Shown: one piece after another, positions 46,028 through 56,169 of the stretch
How the letters are laid out: the number at the start of each line of letters is the position of its first letter
Numbering within the stretch: position 1 is the first letter of the stretch
From: Macrolepiota albuminosa
Lineage: Eukaryota; Basidiomycota; Agaricomycetes; Agaricales; Agaricaceae
NCBI GenBank assembly: GCA_027475525.1
Contig: JAMWFC010000049.1
Location: 621,297-685,296 of the forward strand
Direction of reading: 5' to 3'
DNA length: 64,000 bases
Notes under the pieces: generated by a model
The model's database searches: none
What the model was told of the DNA's origin: nothing
Seen by the model: the letters and a program-made list of their open reading frames with translations, nothing else
Translations under genes and position numbers: made by a program

Positions 46028-48848
46028 CATTGAGTTTGTGCCGTCAGTCCAACCGTCGGCTGAAGGGGGGGGAGCAGATGGCTCCCCTGCTGACCCAAAA
46101 TGCGCCCCAGTGGGGACAATCGCAACAAGCTGTGGGCTTCCCACAGCAGCAGCAACCACCAGCAGCGGGCTACCTGCCGCAGCAGCCGATGATCAGTAGC
46201 TATCCGCCACTCCAACCCATGCAGGGCAACTTCATGCCCCAGAACGCGGCTATCAGCCCCAACAACCAGTAGTGGGCGCTTATGCGCCACATCACGCAGA
46301 GGGCCAATCCCAGCAACCAGGCCTACGGGGGGCTAGTCAGCCCCCAAGCAGCGCCAGGATGGGGGCAGTTTGCCTCCGCTATGGCGAGAGGGGCTATGGG
46401 CACACATCCTTTGCCCCAGTTTACCGCCCCGGCGCACTACCCTGGGATGGGTGGTGTGCCCGTAATGATGCCGTACCCCCCGGCTTGGATGGGGGCTTGG
46501 GGTGCAATGCCCCAGTACAGCGACTCGCATGAGTTGCCAGCCAAGGGAGGCCGGTTGATTTCCCTGTCGACCACAGCACCAATTGACAATCTAGAGGAAT
46601 GCAAAGCATCCCTCGTGCAGGCCACCGTGGCCATTGAGAGCACAGAAACTTTCAGTCCAGGACGGAGCATCAGTTCATCGGCTGATGCGCCAACGGAGAG
46701 CTTGGCCAAGCTCTCCTTGCTACAGCGGCTGGAAATGCCGCACCAATCCGAGCCCAGCTCGGAAGAAGAGTCGTGTCCTTGACGCGACAAAGGAAAAGCA
46801 CGGGCTGTCGAGCTCAGTCACAACCAGGACTTAGTCCTAGCTACCCTTCTCCAACGTCTGGGAGACAACAGGTACAATGTACCCGCAGAGTCATTATTCC
46901 TCCACGATGCAGAGGCGGTCATCCTCATCAGCCGGATGATGGACGACATGGATCATATGCATGCCCAGCGCAAAACTGATCTCCTTGCCCTATCGGCCGC
47001 TCATAAGCGGCAGACTACACCCCCGAGTCGGGACACCGACTCCAGCAAAATGGCATGTCGGCAAGGAGTGGAGGACGCGCCCTCCCGCTCGATTAAGTTG
47101 AGCGTTGCTGCCCCCGGCCGGGAGGCCGGCCCAGGACGGGACATCCTTCCCTATGAAGATGTCCCTGCTTCCGCCGCCCCCCGGCTTATTCAGCGCCTTG
47201 CCAGTGGCGCATCTGAGGTCGCATCTTTGCAACCAGTATCCATGGTCTCCACCACGTACTCTGGGGAGCAGAGTTCCAGGGGCGTGAGTACACGCCCCAC
47301 TGAGGCTAAGGCCTCACAACCCTGAAAAGATCGTCAGGGTAAGCAACCAGAAGGGCATGCATACGTCAACGTGCACTTCTCCAAGGATGCCCCGAAAGAG
47401 GCCCCAGGGGCTAACATCCTCTTTTTATCCGCAATACTGGTAGAGGGCCCCCCAGCCTGACTCCCGCGGTGTGTGTGGGCAATGGACCCACGGTCTGATA
47501 AGTCGGAGCTGGAGAGGCTGCCATTCCCGCCCTCCAATGACGATTGGTATGAGGAGCCTAAAGAGGCTCGTATGGAATCCTCTGTGCCGCACGAGACAGC
47601 GGCACAACATATGGCGCGCAAACAGCGCAACAGCAATCGATGGGCCAAGATGGAGCGTCGGGTGCAGGATAGCGCCAAGCGAGGAGCTGCCCTCCTCGAG
47701 GACCAAACCAGGTGCATCTCTGATGCGCTCGGTGTTGTGATCTACCGTGATCACACTATTGAGCGCCAGAACTCATTCTTTGGCGTGGGGTTAGCTCTCC
47801 AGTTCTATTGGTTGCCAGTGACCAATACCATCTTCGTCGGGCAAGAAGCCCACGCATCCAGGTTCTTCAAGACCGATAAAGAGGGCAACGCTGCGTCAAT
47901 GCCCCACAACAGTAAGGTGTACCAAGTGGCACCTCGCGGGTTTTCCCGCAGTCCTCGAGAAGTCTGCAGGCTTCATGCACTGGTTAACAACCAGTTTACG
48001 CCGATTCATCAGCGTCAGTTGGGCTACCTATTGCTCAACGAATTCAAGCGGGTGGCGCTCAACTGCCACCCTACTGCCCAAGACAGAGCTATGTCTCACT
48101 TACTCAACGAGGTTGAGTATAGGACCATCGCAGTACCCTTCGCGAGTCCAGAGGAGTGGGAGAACATCCCGTGAATGATTGTGCCAATGCAGCTCTATCG
48201 CCGCAAAGAGGGAGGGAGAATTGCCTTCGTTGGCCTTACCCCCCCTGATCCAAAGCAACCATTTGCTTTGGACTACCTGGGCTCATACACCCTCCTCTAT
48301 GGACATCCTGGGACGTCCAACGTATGGACCGGTCTGGCCATGGACTGAGCCATGCGCATTCATTGGCACAGCCTCTTTGGGTTTGCGCTTGTATGCGCCC
48401 TCAGCGCCAGCCGCCCCTCCAAGTCCACGGTACACAAGTACCTGGCCTATGTCTTCACAAGGCCAGGCCTCTACAAAGAGGCCATGGCTGAATATGAGGC
48501 GGCTACGGGGCAAGTCTTTGTGCCCCTCCACGCTAACGACCCTAACTTCGAGGCTCGGGCTGTGGACATCCCAGAAGCATCAGCTTCCGTGTTCACCACT
48601 TCGGACACGTTACACGTCCTTCTTCACAATCAAATTCCAGTCAGCTGGGCTGACCATGCATATACTTATGGGGTCACCTACTTGGCCTATCTATTCTTCA
48701 GCAACAGCCAGCTCTACAACAAGGCAGCCGCTATCGACGACAAGAGGCTGCAATGCCTTGACCATTACAGTACACCCCAGTCCATCGCTCAGTGGAATGG
48801 GTGGCGCAAGGCCACCATTGGCGATCGCCAACGCCTGATGCTCCAGCA

Positions 48849-49002
48849 GCAGGACAGTCGTTGTGCTTACGACGACGCACTCACCAAGGGGATGTACCTC
48901 CTCATCAGGCAAGACATTCATGCCTGCAGGACAGTCGTTGTGCTTACGACGACGCACTCACCAAGGGGATGTACCTCCTCATCAGGCAAGACATTCATGC
49001 CT
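48849..49002. repeat. 77-bp tandem duplication 14
   Basis: Copies 48849-48925 and 48926-49002, identical. Breaks Elem-E ORF-X. Confidence 0.95.
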
Positions 49003-49105
49003 GCAAGATCTGGACGTGCCAGTACCCGTCCGACACTAGGGATCTTCCTGATCCCCAACCACCTATCCGGGGTCGATCGTTGACCCCAATCTCACACTGT
49101 CCCCC

Positions 49106-49259
49106 CTCCGGGACTATGACGACTCCCTGCCAGTAGCAGGGCCTTCGGGCACTTCCTATGCGCCCGCACCCAAGAATGAACTCTCCGGGACTATGACGAC
49201 TCCCTGCCAGTAGCAGGGCCTTCGGGCACTTCCTATGCGCCCGCACCCAAGAATGAACT
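49106..49259. repeat. 77-bp tandem duplication 15
   Basis: Copies 49106-49182 and 49183-49259, identical. Breaks Elem-E ORF-X near its end; only 103 bp from duplication 14. Confidence 0.95.
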
Positions 49260-49368
49260 CTCGACTACGACATGGACGACGCCACTGCTGATCCATTCTG
49301 GGAGCCTGGGAACTCTCCCATTGCCCCCATCCCTGACTTACCAACGGCCTGACCGTCATATTATCTCA

Positions 49369-49397
49369 AGACCGTAGCTTGGTCTGATTGGGGGGTG
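49369..49397 (+). promoter_or_regulatory. Elem-E stem-loop and polypurine tract
   Basis: AGACC-GTAGCTT-GGTCT (49369-49385) followed by TTGGGGGGTG (49388-49397) and the 3' LTR. Same arrangement as in Elem-C and Elem-F. Confidence 0.7.
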
Positions 49398-49637
49398 TGT
49401 AGCATAGTCCGCTATGTGGCGTTGGCCACATAGCTTTACTTACTGTATTGTAGTCAATATTATATTATATTTATTATAATATTATATTATTTTACATTAG
49501 TATATAACTAGTTTACCAGCTGCTTACAAAGCAGCTTATTTTTGTGTTTGTACTACATAGTCAATAGACCGGACTGGTCTGATTCTGTGCAGTGTGAACA
49601 TTAAATTAAGCTCACAAATTCCTGTAACTTTGTTACA
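49398..49637 (+). repeat. Elem-E 3' LTR
   Basis: 240 bp, TGTAGCATAG...TTACA, followed by ATGTG (second TSD copy) and the Elem-B 3' tail. Confidence 0.93.
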
Positions 49638-49642
49638 ATGTG

Positions 49643-49820
49643 GAAAGACATATTATTTTTGAAGAGCGCCAGGTAAAATCAGAGAAAAGAGGTGAAGTCC
49701 AAACTTATGTGCCAGGACTATAAACAAAATTTGAAGAACGCACGGGCCACTTGTCACAAAAGCGGTAACGGTAGCCTTATTTGGTGACTGAGGACAGTCA
49801 ATTTTTCAGTTGGAGGGAGA
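49643..49820 (+). other. Elem-B 3' tail and polypurine tract
   Basis: Reverse-complement match to 8273-8430 of Elem-D, including the first codons of the opposite-strand gene near 49650. Ends in GTTGGAGGGAGA (49809-49820), the PPT. Confidence 0.8.
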
Positions 49821-50842
49821 TGATAGGACCCCATACAGGATCAGCACATCAACGGCAGGCTATGGCAACACGGCACAGGCTCAGGATACCTTAGCGTGCG
49901 CTAACTAACCAATTTTGGCAATATTTGACAGCTGCGCACAGCAAAAAGCAGATCTGATCAGTGATAGCGGCGATGGCAGACAGAATGACAACTGACAGAT
50001 GGCATCAGTCACTGATGACAGCACTTAGGGAGAAGCCTGATGATCTACGATGGCAGACAGAATGACAACTGACAGATGGCATCAGTCACTGATGACAGCA
50101 CTTAGGGAGAAGCCTGATGATCTATCAAAAACTGACGGACAGCTTGGCGTTTGACCTTGGCATCTGACACTGCTTAGCGCCTCGATCTGGGGCCTGACAT
50201 CGCTAAGCCTTTTGGACAGACAGAAGGGTGATGGATTGATGGTTTAGCATCGCGATCTGCTGCCTGGCATTGCTAAGGGTCTTGAATGGACGGTAGGAAT
50301 CTGAAACTATTGGAGCTACCCCTATGAAATTTTCTAGTTTACCACACTTTGGCAATGGTTGGTCACTGGCGATGGTGAACTCCTTGTAGTATATAAAGTA
50401 CTTACCGACTTGTACATACCGATCAAACAATAGACCAGAGTTTCCTGCTCCCCTTTCTTCAGTCTCCCTTATGCTCGAGATTTCATTTATGGTCAGCAAC
50501 GTCGAACTCGTCGGCAGTTGCAGACTATCGCTAGCCTTCGACCTATTCGCGCCTTGCAGCTACGGTGGGCATTTACAACGCTTAGACTTTGCTAAGCTTA
50601 CTGTGTTCTTGCCACTGACATTGCCGTGTTTGCTTACCGCTTCTCTCATAGGCGCTTTACCTTAGCGCTTTACACTTGCCGACCCCCTTACTGACTTTAC
50701 CTCATTTTCACAGGCACGTTCTCTGGGACCTGCCCGGGACTCCTCACATCACTTATAGCGCGCCCAACGCAAGCTTTTGGTACGGTAACACTATAGTTAT
50801 ATTTGTTACTGACCAAACTTTGGGCCCATGCCTGGTGCATCA
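49821..50842 (+). repeat. Elem-B 3' LTR (includes a 77-bp duplication)
   Basis: TGATAGG..., collinear with 4533-5467 to ACTTTGGGC at 50825. The expected ATCATCA end is replaced by CCATGCCTGGTG before GCATCA, so the end is 50825 or 50842. No TSD matching CCGT (4529-4532) was found. Confidence 0.82.
49971..50124. repeat. 77-bp tandem duplication 16
   Basis: Copies 49971-50047 and 50048-50124, identical, inside the Elem-B 3' LTR; the 5' LTR has a single copy. Confidence 0.95.
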
Positions 50843-50879
50843 GTAATGGACCGGTAGGTGGTCTTGTGCTCCCGATTTT

Positions 50880-52194
50880 GTAGCTGACTTGAGTGCCCAG
50901 TGCCTCCACTGCGCCCGCTGGCAGGTCTCCTGCCTGTTCGAGGCCCCGGCCCCCTCATTCCGATGGGACACCTCAGTGTGCAAGGCGTGTTGCCTCAATC
51001 ACGAGCAGTGTTCCGTCTTGGCGCTGTGAAGGGCGTACGGAGTGTTGCGGGAGCAGGAGTGGCCGTTGAAGGGAGTGACCTGGAGTGTTCCGTCTTGGCG
51101 CTGTGAAGGGCGTACGGAGTGTTGCGGGAGCAGGAGTGGCCGTTGAAGGGAGTGACCTGGAGGATGGGGGTGGAGGAGAGGACCTGGGTAGTGGAGCCGG
51201 AAGGGGTTCCAGAGGAGGTGCCTGCTGGGGGTCTGGGGGGGGGTGCCCACGGAGGTTTTGCGGGGTGGGGCGGGGAGGGGGGGGTCGTCTGGGTAGGGGG
51301 CCGGGGTCGGCCTGTGGTGCTGATCATGCACCAGGTCACTCAGTCCAGCACCCAGGGGCAGGGGGGTGGGGGGCGACTGGACAAGGAGAAGCGGCGGGCG
51401 TCGCCCAGTCCCTCCCCAGGGCCTTCAAGAGGGTGCACCTGCCTGTGGAGACCCCATCCCTGGCCTCTCCAGCGTGCCTTTCCCCGGCAATATTCTCCCC
51501 ACTGTTCGGGCAACCCCTGAGTGTCGAGGTGAGAGGCTTGCAGGAGCACTTGAAGCAGGCTGACCAGGAGAGGGAGGAACACGAGGAGGGAGCGAGGGAG
51601 GAGGCGGCGCTCCAGCGGGAGCTGGAGGAGGATCGTGAGGCGGCCCTCTGGGAGCTGGAGGAGGCGAGGGTGGCCTGGGAGGGAGCTGAGGCCCAGCTGG
51701 ATGCCCTGAGGGCCAGGCTGGAGCAGGGAGTGGGGCTCTCGGAGCAAGGTTCCTCGAGCCCAGGGTTGGTCGAGGCCTTGCGCTGGGACATGGTGATCAG
51801 GCGCATGGCCTCCCTAAGTGAGCGTTTTCCCTTGTCCATGGTCGGGTCAGTACTAACATTTCCAGGCTGGGCCTGGGAGCATCGCTTGCTCCTGGACGGG
51901 GTTGCCGTGGCACTTGCGTCCCTGCAAGAGGAGCTATGGCTGGAAGTAGAGAACCCTGGGGTGGAGCGGGGCCTGGACTTGTTGGGGAGGTTGGTGGCTG
52001 TGCACTGCTGGAGGAACGTCCCGGCCCCGGGATCGTGGTTCGAGCGGGTCTTGGATGAGGGTGAACAGCTCCCGTCTTGGGACCAGCTGGCCAAGGAGGT
52101 CTGGCAGGAGCACGGTCCGGGGGCGGTGGGGGAGGATTTCCAGGGCTGGCCGAGGGGAGGGGATGGTGAGGGCGGTTCAGGGCCCCAGCTCTAG
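50880..52194 (+). pseudogene. Elem-H opposite-strand ORF: Cys6 cluster plus coiled coil
   Basis: The first part, 50901-51011, reads C-X2-C-X6-C-X15-C-X2-C-X6-C, matching the spacing of fungal Zn2Cys6 clusters with a long loop. An in-frame TGA at 51027 (likely former CGA) and the 77-bp duplication at 51007-51160 follow. Next is a Gly-rich stretch, then in another frame a strong coiled coil (about 51520-51730, LQRELEEDREAALWELEEAR) and a helical C-terminal domain (MVIRRMASLSERF, WDQLAKEVWQEHG) ending at 52194. The exon structure is not resolved; the frame change near 51500 suggests an intron or indel. It is antisense to pol and in the same position as the Elem-D gene. Family not recognised. Confidence 0.6.
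51007..51160. repeat. 77-bp tandem duplication 17
   Basis: Copies 51007-51083 and 51084-51160, identical. It shifts the frame between the Cys6 cluster and the rest of the Elem-H ORF. Confidence 0.95.
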
Positions 52195-52429
52195 GGGTTC
52201 CTGTTTTCTTGTTATTGTCTGTCTCGTGGTGCCTGTAACTGTAGAATAGTGTACTTTTATGAAAATGTATATACTTGGTCTTCTGGGGTCAAAGGGTAGT
52301 GTGAGTAAGGGGCGAAAGAAATCGGAAAGAACACCTTGCCCAGACTCCAGGACACTACTATGAAAAGGTACTAAAAAGAGTAAGATCTAGAAAGAGAAAG
52401 CAGAAAGTATACATACGAGGAAGTGGGGT
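52195..52429. other. Elem-H convergent intergenic region
   Basis: Between the plus-strand ORF and pol; AT-richer than both, no ORF or repeat seen. It may include the lost end of the chromodomain. Confidence 0.5.
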
Positions 52430-55401
52430 CGTCCACAAATATTTTGGGAGTCAAGAATGTCTTCAACCTCGTAGTGGTACTCGTCCTCGACCTCGACCAG
52501 GGGAGAAGGCTTGGGGCGTAGTTCGGGGAAGGGATCTGGGAGGTGTCGTTTCAGGAGGTGGACGTGGAACCGATACCCTGGTGGCAGAGTGCAGCATGTT
52601 GTTGTAGGTGAACTCGGCCAGGGGGAGCTCAGCGCGCCAGTCGTCCTGCAAGTAGTTGACGTACAGTCGGAGGTACTGCTCTAGGTGAACTCGGCCAGGG
52701 GGAGCTCAGCGCGCCAGTCGTCCTGCAAGTAGTTGACGTACAGTCGGAGGTACTGCTCAAGAGACTGATTGACCCTTTCAGTTTGACCATCGGTTTCGGG
52801 GTGGTAGGCAGTAGAGAGGTTAGTCTTTACTTCAAGGGCCTTACACAGGAAAGTCCAGAACTTGGACACGAAGAGTGGGCCACGGTCGGAGACGATGTTG
52901 TCCAGGAGTCCATGTTTGGTGAAGACGTGCTCGAGGAACAGCCGGGCAAAGTCCGTGGTGTGGCAGGGTAGGAAGATGCCCTGTTTGGTTAGCCTGCACA
53001 CAACAACGAGAATGGCATCGAACCCTTCAGATTCTGGGAGTTCGACGATGTGGTCCAGGGATATGGAGGACCAGGGGCATCGTCCGACCAGCAGGGGTTT
53101 CAGAAGTCCGTATGGTTGGTGTCGGAGGACCTTGGCCCGGAGGCAGGGTTCACATGATCAAATGTAATGGGTCACGTCCTTCTTCAACCCTGGCCAAAAG
53201 TAAGTCCGGGAGATAAGCTGGAGGGTCTTACGTATTCCAGGGTGTCCCCGGAGCTTGTGGTTGTGGTGTTGATGAAGGACGTTGTAGCGGAGTCGGGCGT
53301 GATCCAGGATGTAGATGCGGCCATCCCGGAGGAGGAGTTTTTCATCGGGGGACAAGGTGAAGGCAGGGTCCCAGTTGGTTCTGTCGGGGGAGTTGCGGGG
53401 GTTGTGGTCGGTGAAGTACTTGTCTCAGGGGGTGCGGCGGATCTGGCTCAGGGTTCCTTCATTGTTTAAGATCAGTACAGCATTCAGATGTTTGGGAGGG
53501 ATCACTACGCGATAATTGAATGCATTGCATTCTGCCTCGAATGACTTCTTGGGATAGATGTCCAGTCGACAGGTGAGGGCATTGGGTTTAGCTCCAACTC
53601 ATCCCGGGCGGTACTGGATTGTGAAGTCGTATTCTGAGAGAACCTCGGACCATCGGGCCTGCTGTCGACTAAGTTGCTTGGTCGTGGTGAAGTACTGTAG
53701 GTTGTTGTGATCCAAGTAGACCTGAATCTGGTGCCGGGCTCCCTCGAGGTAGGCTCGCCATTGTTTGAAGCCTTTGACGATGGCAAGGAGCTCCTTGTTG
53801 TAGATGTCGTAGTTGAGCTTGGCGTTGATCATGGACCGGGTGTAGAAGGCGACTGGCCGGGGCTCCCCACCGTCAGATCCCATCTGCAAGAGAATTCCAG
53901 CGATGGCGTAGTCGGAAGCGTCGCATTCCAGGATAATCGGGAGGGCCGGGTCATAGTGCCGGAGTACGGGGGCAACTGTGAAAGCCTCCTTGAGCAGGTT
54001 AAAGACGCTCTGGCACTTACTGTCCCAGTTCCAGGCGACGTCCTTGCGTGTGAGCCAGTTGAGGAGTTTTGTGATACCGGAGTAGTTGTCTATAAACCTC
54101 TGGTAGAAATTAGCGAAACCCAAGAAGGACTGTACTTCCTTGACGTTCCGGGGTTGCAGCCAGTTGACGATGGCCTCAACTTTGTGGGGGTCCATGCAAA
54201 CGCCATTTGGGGATACAATGATGCCGAGGTACTCGACCTCTTCCGTGTGGAATGAACACTTCTCAGGCTTGGCGTGGAGGTTGTGCTCCCGGAGGCGTTC
54301 GAGGACTTGCTGGACGTGCTTCTGGTGGTCCTCCTTCGAGTCGGAGTAGATGAGGATGTCGTCCAAGTAGACGATCACGAAGACGTCGCTCATGTCGTGG
54401 AAAATGTCGTTCATGAAGTATTGGAACGTGGCAGGGGAGTTAGTCATTTCAAAAGGCATCACAAGGTACTCAAACAGACCATACCGTGTACAGAACGCAG
54501 TTTTTCACTCATGTCCCAGGGCGATGTGGATGTTGTTGTAGCCAGAGCGGAGGTCGATTTTCGTGTAAACTTTGGCACTGCAGAGTCGATTGACCAGATC
54601 GCCGATGAGCGGGAGCAGGTAGCGGTTCTTCTTGGTGATCTTATTGAGTCCCTGGTAGTCGATGCAGAGTTGGAGCGAACCGTCCTTTTTCTTGGCGAAT
54701 AGAACCGGGGCTCCGGCGGCAGAGGTGGAGGATTGGATGAATCCCTTACCGAGCATTTCGTTGAGGTAGTCCTTGCGGGCCCGGAGTTCAACTTCCAACA
54801 TGTTGTATACCTTGCCAAAAGGGGGGGCAGCTCCTTCCTTGAGGTCGATAGTGTGGTCATAGGGGTGGTGAGGGGGAATCTCCTTGGCATCTCCTTCAGA
54901 GAATACGTCAGCAAACTTGTGATACTTCGGGGGAACTACTTCTTGGAGGATCTGCTCCTCAGTTTTCGTTTCCGGGGGAATAGCATCCCCTCGTAGATGT
55001 TCTTCCAGAAGAGATGGCGAGGTGTGTAGCTGAAACGTGGGTGTTCCACCCTTCATGAGGCGGGCAAAGGGGGCGGCTCCAATGATCCTAATGTTGAGTG
55101 CGTTTGGGTCAATTGGAGTCGCGGGCGCATTGGCCAGAGTGGATTTGACGTGTGTCTGAGACCGGCCAGGGTAGTTCGGCCCTTTGTACTTGTTCCTAGG
55201 GATGTTTGGGAGTTGATCAGGGGCCTGGCGGGCTCAGACAGGTGTGGGTGGCGTATGCGTGGGGGGCGCGGTTGTTGTCTCGGGGATGTCAGGCATCAGG
55301 TCGTTCCCTAGGGCCCAGAGGTGCACGGCGGTCGAAGGGTGATCTTTGGGTCCTGGGAAGGTCATGGTGAGCATCCTCCAATCGATATCGGGGTTCGTGT
55401 C
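52430..55401 (-). pseudogene. pol: Elem-H pol: RT, RNase H, integrase, start of chromodomain
   Basis: Reads from the protease-RT linker ([17 protein letters not shown] near 55070) through RT ([49 protein letters not shown] near 54350-54390), RNase H (ILECDASDYAIAGILLQ near 53925, DHNNLQYF), integrase HHCC (HQHHNHKLRGHPGIRKT), core (SDRGPLFVSKFW near 52880, TDGQTERVNQSLEQYL near 52780) and the start of a chromodomain ([15 protein letters not shown] near 52450-52490). Stops at 54505, 53599-53605 and 53156, a frame shift near 53590, and the 77-bp duplication at 52605 break it. Cut at 55401 by an LTR. Distinct from families 1 and 2. Confidence 0.85.
52605..52758. repeat. 77-bp tandem duplication 18
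   Basis: Copies 52605-52681 and 52682-52758, identical. Breaks the Elem-H integrase. Confidence 0.95.
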
Positions 55402-55577
55402 TGTAACCTGCGGTTACTAGCTAGAACTATCTGTGTATTTCACACAGTGCTAAATCAGACCGCAATATCGGATTTGACTAGTACTTAGTGCGAAAACAAG
55501 ATGTTATCTTACGTAATACTCTACTAAAGGATTATAGCGTCGTTGACGCTGATGGTAAGACGGGTGACTCCGTTACA
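55402..55577 (-). repeat. Extra Elem-F-type LTR, tandem to the 3' LTR
   Basis: 176 bp, TGTAAC...GTTACA, nearly identical to 55582-55757 and separated from it by TAAA. Flanked on the left by Elem-H pol. It contains AGCGTC-GTT-GACGCT. Could be an older solo LTR next to which Elem-F inserted, or a product of LTR recombination. Confidence 0.85.
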
Positions 55578-55581
55578 TAAA

Positions 55582-55757
55582 TGTAACCTGCGGTTACTAG
55601 CTAGAACTATCTGTGTATTTCACACAGTGCTAAATCAGACCGCAATATCGGATTTGACTAGTACTTAGTGCGAAAACAAGATGTTATCTTACGTAATACT
55701 CTACTAAAGGATTATAGCGTCGTTGACGCTGATGGTAAGACGGATGACTCTGTTACA
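55582..55757 (-). repeat. Elem-F 3' LTR
   Basis: 176 bp, TGTAAC/GTTACA ends, followed by the PPT (TTGGGGGGTA in element sense). Same ends as the tandem copy at 55402. Confidence 0.88.
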
Positions 55758-55787
55758 TACCCCCCAATGAGACCGAATACTCGGTCT
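55758..55787 (-). promoter_or_regulatory. Elem-F polypurine tract and stem-loop
   Basis: PPT 55758-55767; AGACCGA-ATAC-TCGGTCT at 55770-55787, a perfect 7-bp stem. Stem and position are conserved with Elem-C and Elem-E although loop sequences differ. Confidence 0.7.
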
Positions 55788-56169
55788 TGATCACGGGAGG
55801 TAGAACGAAATGAACGATGCACGGTAGTGCAATAACGACGAGAGATGCACGATAGTGCAATAACGATGAAAGATGCACGGTAGTGCAATAACGGATGGAT
55901 GCACGCGTGTTGCGTGGCTGAGAGGCGTTAGTACTCATGCGCAATGAAGATATGTCGGCCGGACACAAGAGACAGCAGTCCTTATCAGACACAGGCGCAG
56001 GGGACGCCAGCAGTAGGTAGTCAACGGTGTATATAATAAAAGTATAAAAAACAAGAAAAATGACCCCTCCTCTGGGTCCGCTGTATCTACACGCGACTCT
56101 AAAGTGCGTATCAGCTGGAATGGCTCGAGTCAAATACTCAGAGGTACATACAAAATTGTATACAAGGGT
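55788..56169 (-). other. Elem-F 3' untranslated region
   Basis: Between the ORF-X stop and the PPT. Holds three 28-bp direct repeats (next entry); the remainder has no ORF or motif I can support. Confidence 0.6.
55816..55899. repeat. Three 28-bp tandem repeats with internal hairpins
   Basis: Units start at 55816, 55844 and 55872; each contains GATGCAC-GGTA-GTGCAATAACG or a one-base variant, so every unit can form a TGCAC/GTGCA stem. Confidence 0.85.

Larger units (their letters stand above)
45966..49352 (+). pseudogene. Elem-E ORF-X: ~1000-residue protein downstream of pol
   Basis: Starts MDNMPVDQNEQQQQ with a CAG/CAA-coded polyglutamine run. The N-terminal third is Gln/Pro/Gly-rich (GFPQQQQPPAAGYLPQQP), the middle helical and charged (SLAKLSLLQRLEMPHQSEPS), and the C-terminal half (47473 on) a conserved globular region with VIYRDHTIERQNSFFG, VAPRGFSRSPREV, FALVCALSASRPSKS, RPGLYKEAMAEYEA and SWADHAYTYGVTYL. 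The stop is at 49350-49352. Breaks: a G-run slip near 46064-46070, stops near 46782, 47325, 47460, 48174 and 48348, and 77-bp duplications at 48849 and 49106. No signal peptide, membrane segment or catalytic motif seen; family not recognised. It occupies the env position of a retrovirus-like genome. Confidence 0.78.
37527..49637 (+). mobile_element. Elem-E: family 1 Ty3/gypsy element with both LTRs
   Basis: 12.1 kb including a solo LTR (41173-41857) and five 77-bp duplications. The 5' LTR is 37527-37761 and the 3' LTR 49398-49637; the TSD is ATGCG/ATGTG. Order: LTR, T-rich leader, gag-protease, TGA, pol, ORF-X, stem-loop, PPT, LTR. It sits in exon 1 of the Elem-B opposite-strand gene. It is the reference copy here for reading the other family 1 elements. 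Confidence 0.93.
4533..50842 (+). mobile_element. Elem-B: family 2 Ty3/gypsy element, split by Elem-C and Elem-E
   Basis: Its pieces are 4533-5637, 29405-37526 and 49638-50842. The 5' LTR and PBS are in the first, gag/pol and the opposite-strand gene in the second, the 3' tail, PPT and 3' LTR in the third. Continuity is shown by TSDs of the insertions (GACGA at 5633-5637 against GATGA at 29405-29409; ATGCG at 37522-37526 against ATGTG at 49638-49642). Joining the flanks reproduces the order seen in uninterrupted Elem-D. The element is old: gag, pol and the opposite-strand gene all carry stops. Confidence 0.88.
50843..55401 (-). mobile_element. Elem-H: host Ty3/gypsy element (main piece)
   Basis: A third gypsy family: minus-strand pol (52430-55401) and a plus-strand ORF downstream of pol. 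Its gag, LTRs and remaining ends are not in the window; gag would lie beyond Elem-F on the right. The left continuation is probably 4338-4532. Since Elem-A, -B and -F are all embedded in or next to it, it is the oldest layer. Confidence 0.75.

Noticed and set aside
45966..49352. ORF-X as an env gene
   Set aside because: Position fits, but no signal peptide, cleavage site, Cys pattern or transmembrane segment was seen in any of the three copies.
51336..52094. 252-residue minus-strand ORF opposite the Elem-H plus-strand ORF
   Set aside because: Ser/Pro-rich antisense shadow of the coiled-coil region; the plus strand carries the structured sequence.
55816..55899. 28-bp repeats as a possible CRISPR-like array
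   Set aside because: The units are directly adjacent with no variable spacers, and the sequence is eukaryotic.
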